From contig JAJEGY010000028.1 in the NCBI GenBank assembly GCA_022819585.1, forward strand, positions 25,477 to 89,476: a DNA stretch of 64,000 nt, read 5' to 3'. The DNA is from Dehalococcoidia bacterium (lineage in GTDB: Bacteria > Chloroflexota > Dehalococcoidia > Lucifugimonadales > Lucifugimonadaceae). Made by a program: the position numbers and the translations under genes. Shown in pieces: positions 63,903 through 64,000 of the stretch. Under the pieces are notes generated by a model that worked only from the letters and a program-made list of their open reading frames with translations, did not search any database and had not been told where the DNA came from. Position 1 is the first letter of the stretch. Every line of letters begins with the position of its first letter.

Positions 63903-64000
63903 TTATCTCAGAGCTTCAAGCCACCCCAACGATTCCTCAGTCCGACCAGAGGGATAGTACTCAGCCCCTGCCCAACCCGCATACCCGACCTCATCCATCA
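63903..64000 (-). CDS. Hydroxypyruvate isomerase-like TIM-barrel protein, C-terminal end (partial)
   Basis: The gene enters from the right edge on the - strand and stops at TAA 63903-63905. The visible peptide includes [20 protein letters not shown], then [10 protein letters not shown]. This matches the C-terminus of the hydroxypyruvate isomerase/xylose-isomerase-like family, where GYxGWxGxEYxPxxxTExSLGW is conserved. About 31 residues are visible; the rest lies outside the window. Confidence 0.7.
   Translation of the reverse strand, partial: MDEVGYAGWAGAEYYPSGRTEESLGWLEALR

Overview
The window is one continuous bacterial chromosome segment of fairly high GC content. It suggests a member of the Chloroflexota, probably Dehalococcoidia or SAR202-like. 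The clues are a solute-binding lipoprotein with a Val-Glu/Lys-Glu-Val stalk after its lipobox, surface proteins on long Thr-Pro-rich stalks, a degenerate metallo-beta-lactamase-like protein of a type I associate with that class, and an atypical OmpR-type regulator placed like GlnR beside glnA. This placement is inference from protein features, not from a database search.

Layout. 1-1838 (+): the end of der, then plsY and gpsA (phospholipid precursor synthesis). 1848-7826 (-): a phosphodiesterase-family gene, a peptide-type ABC solute-binding lipoprotein and two permeases, with no ATPase gene. 7922-11963 (-): hrcA, dnaJ, prmA and rsmE, the usual heat-shock cluster without grpE and dnaK. 12113-16299: a DUF488 gene, a degenerate metallo-beta-lactamase-like gene and two paralogous stalked surface proteins. 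16396-37903 (-): one very long ribosomal superoperon joining the str, S10, spc and alpha operons to truA, rplM and rpsI, with fusA, secY, adk, map, infA and rpoA inside. It lacks tuf. A good sigma-70-type promoter lies upstream of rpsL.

38168-48567 (+): a nitrogen assimilation cluster made of a GlnR-like regulator, glnA, gltB, gltD and glutamine-dependent nadE. From about 47.5 kb to the end, genes are separated by mosaics of short palindromic repeats that are absent from the left half. One copy lies inside the nadE reading frame and another forms the 3' end of a TfoX-C-like gene. This part carries an HtrA-type lipoprotein protease, argG, a secreted protein of ten Cys-paired repeats, argD, a second plsY, an orphan DNA methyltransferase, an MocA-family oxidoreductase, trpC and trpF, an MFS transporter, a repeat-filled 1.4 kb gap, and the end of a hydroxypyruvate-isomerase-like gene.

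The genes are mostly housekeeping: translation, protein export and folding, ammonium assimilation through GS/GOGAT, NAD synthesis, and arginine and tryptophan synthesis. The least explained elements are the paired stalk proteins, the ten-repeat secreted protein, the repeat mosaic with its in-frame insertion in nadE, and a candidate structured RNA at 48665-48753. I saw no rRNA, tRNA, CRISPR array, complete transposon or prophage.
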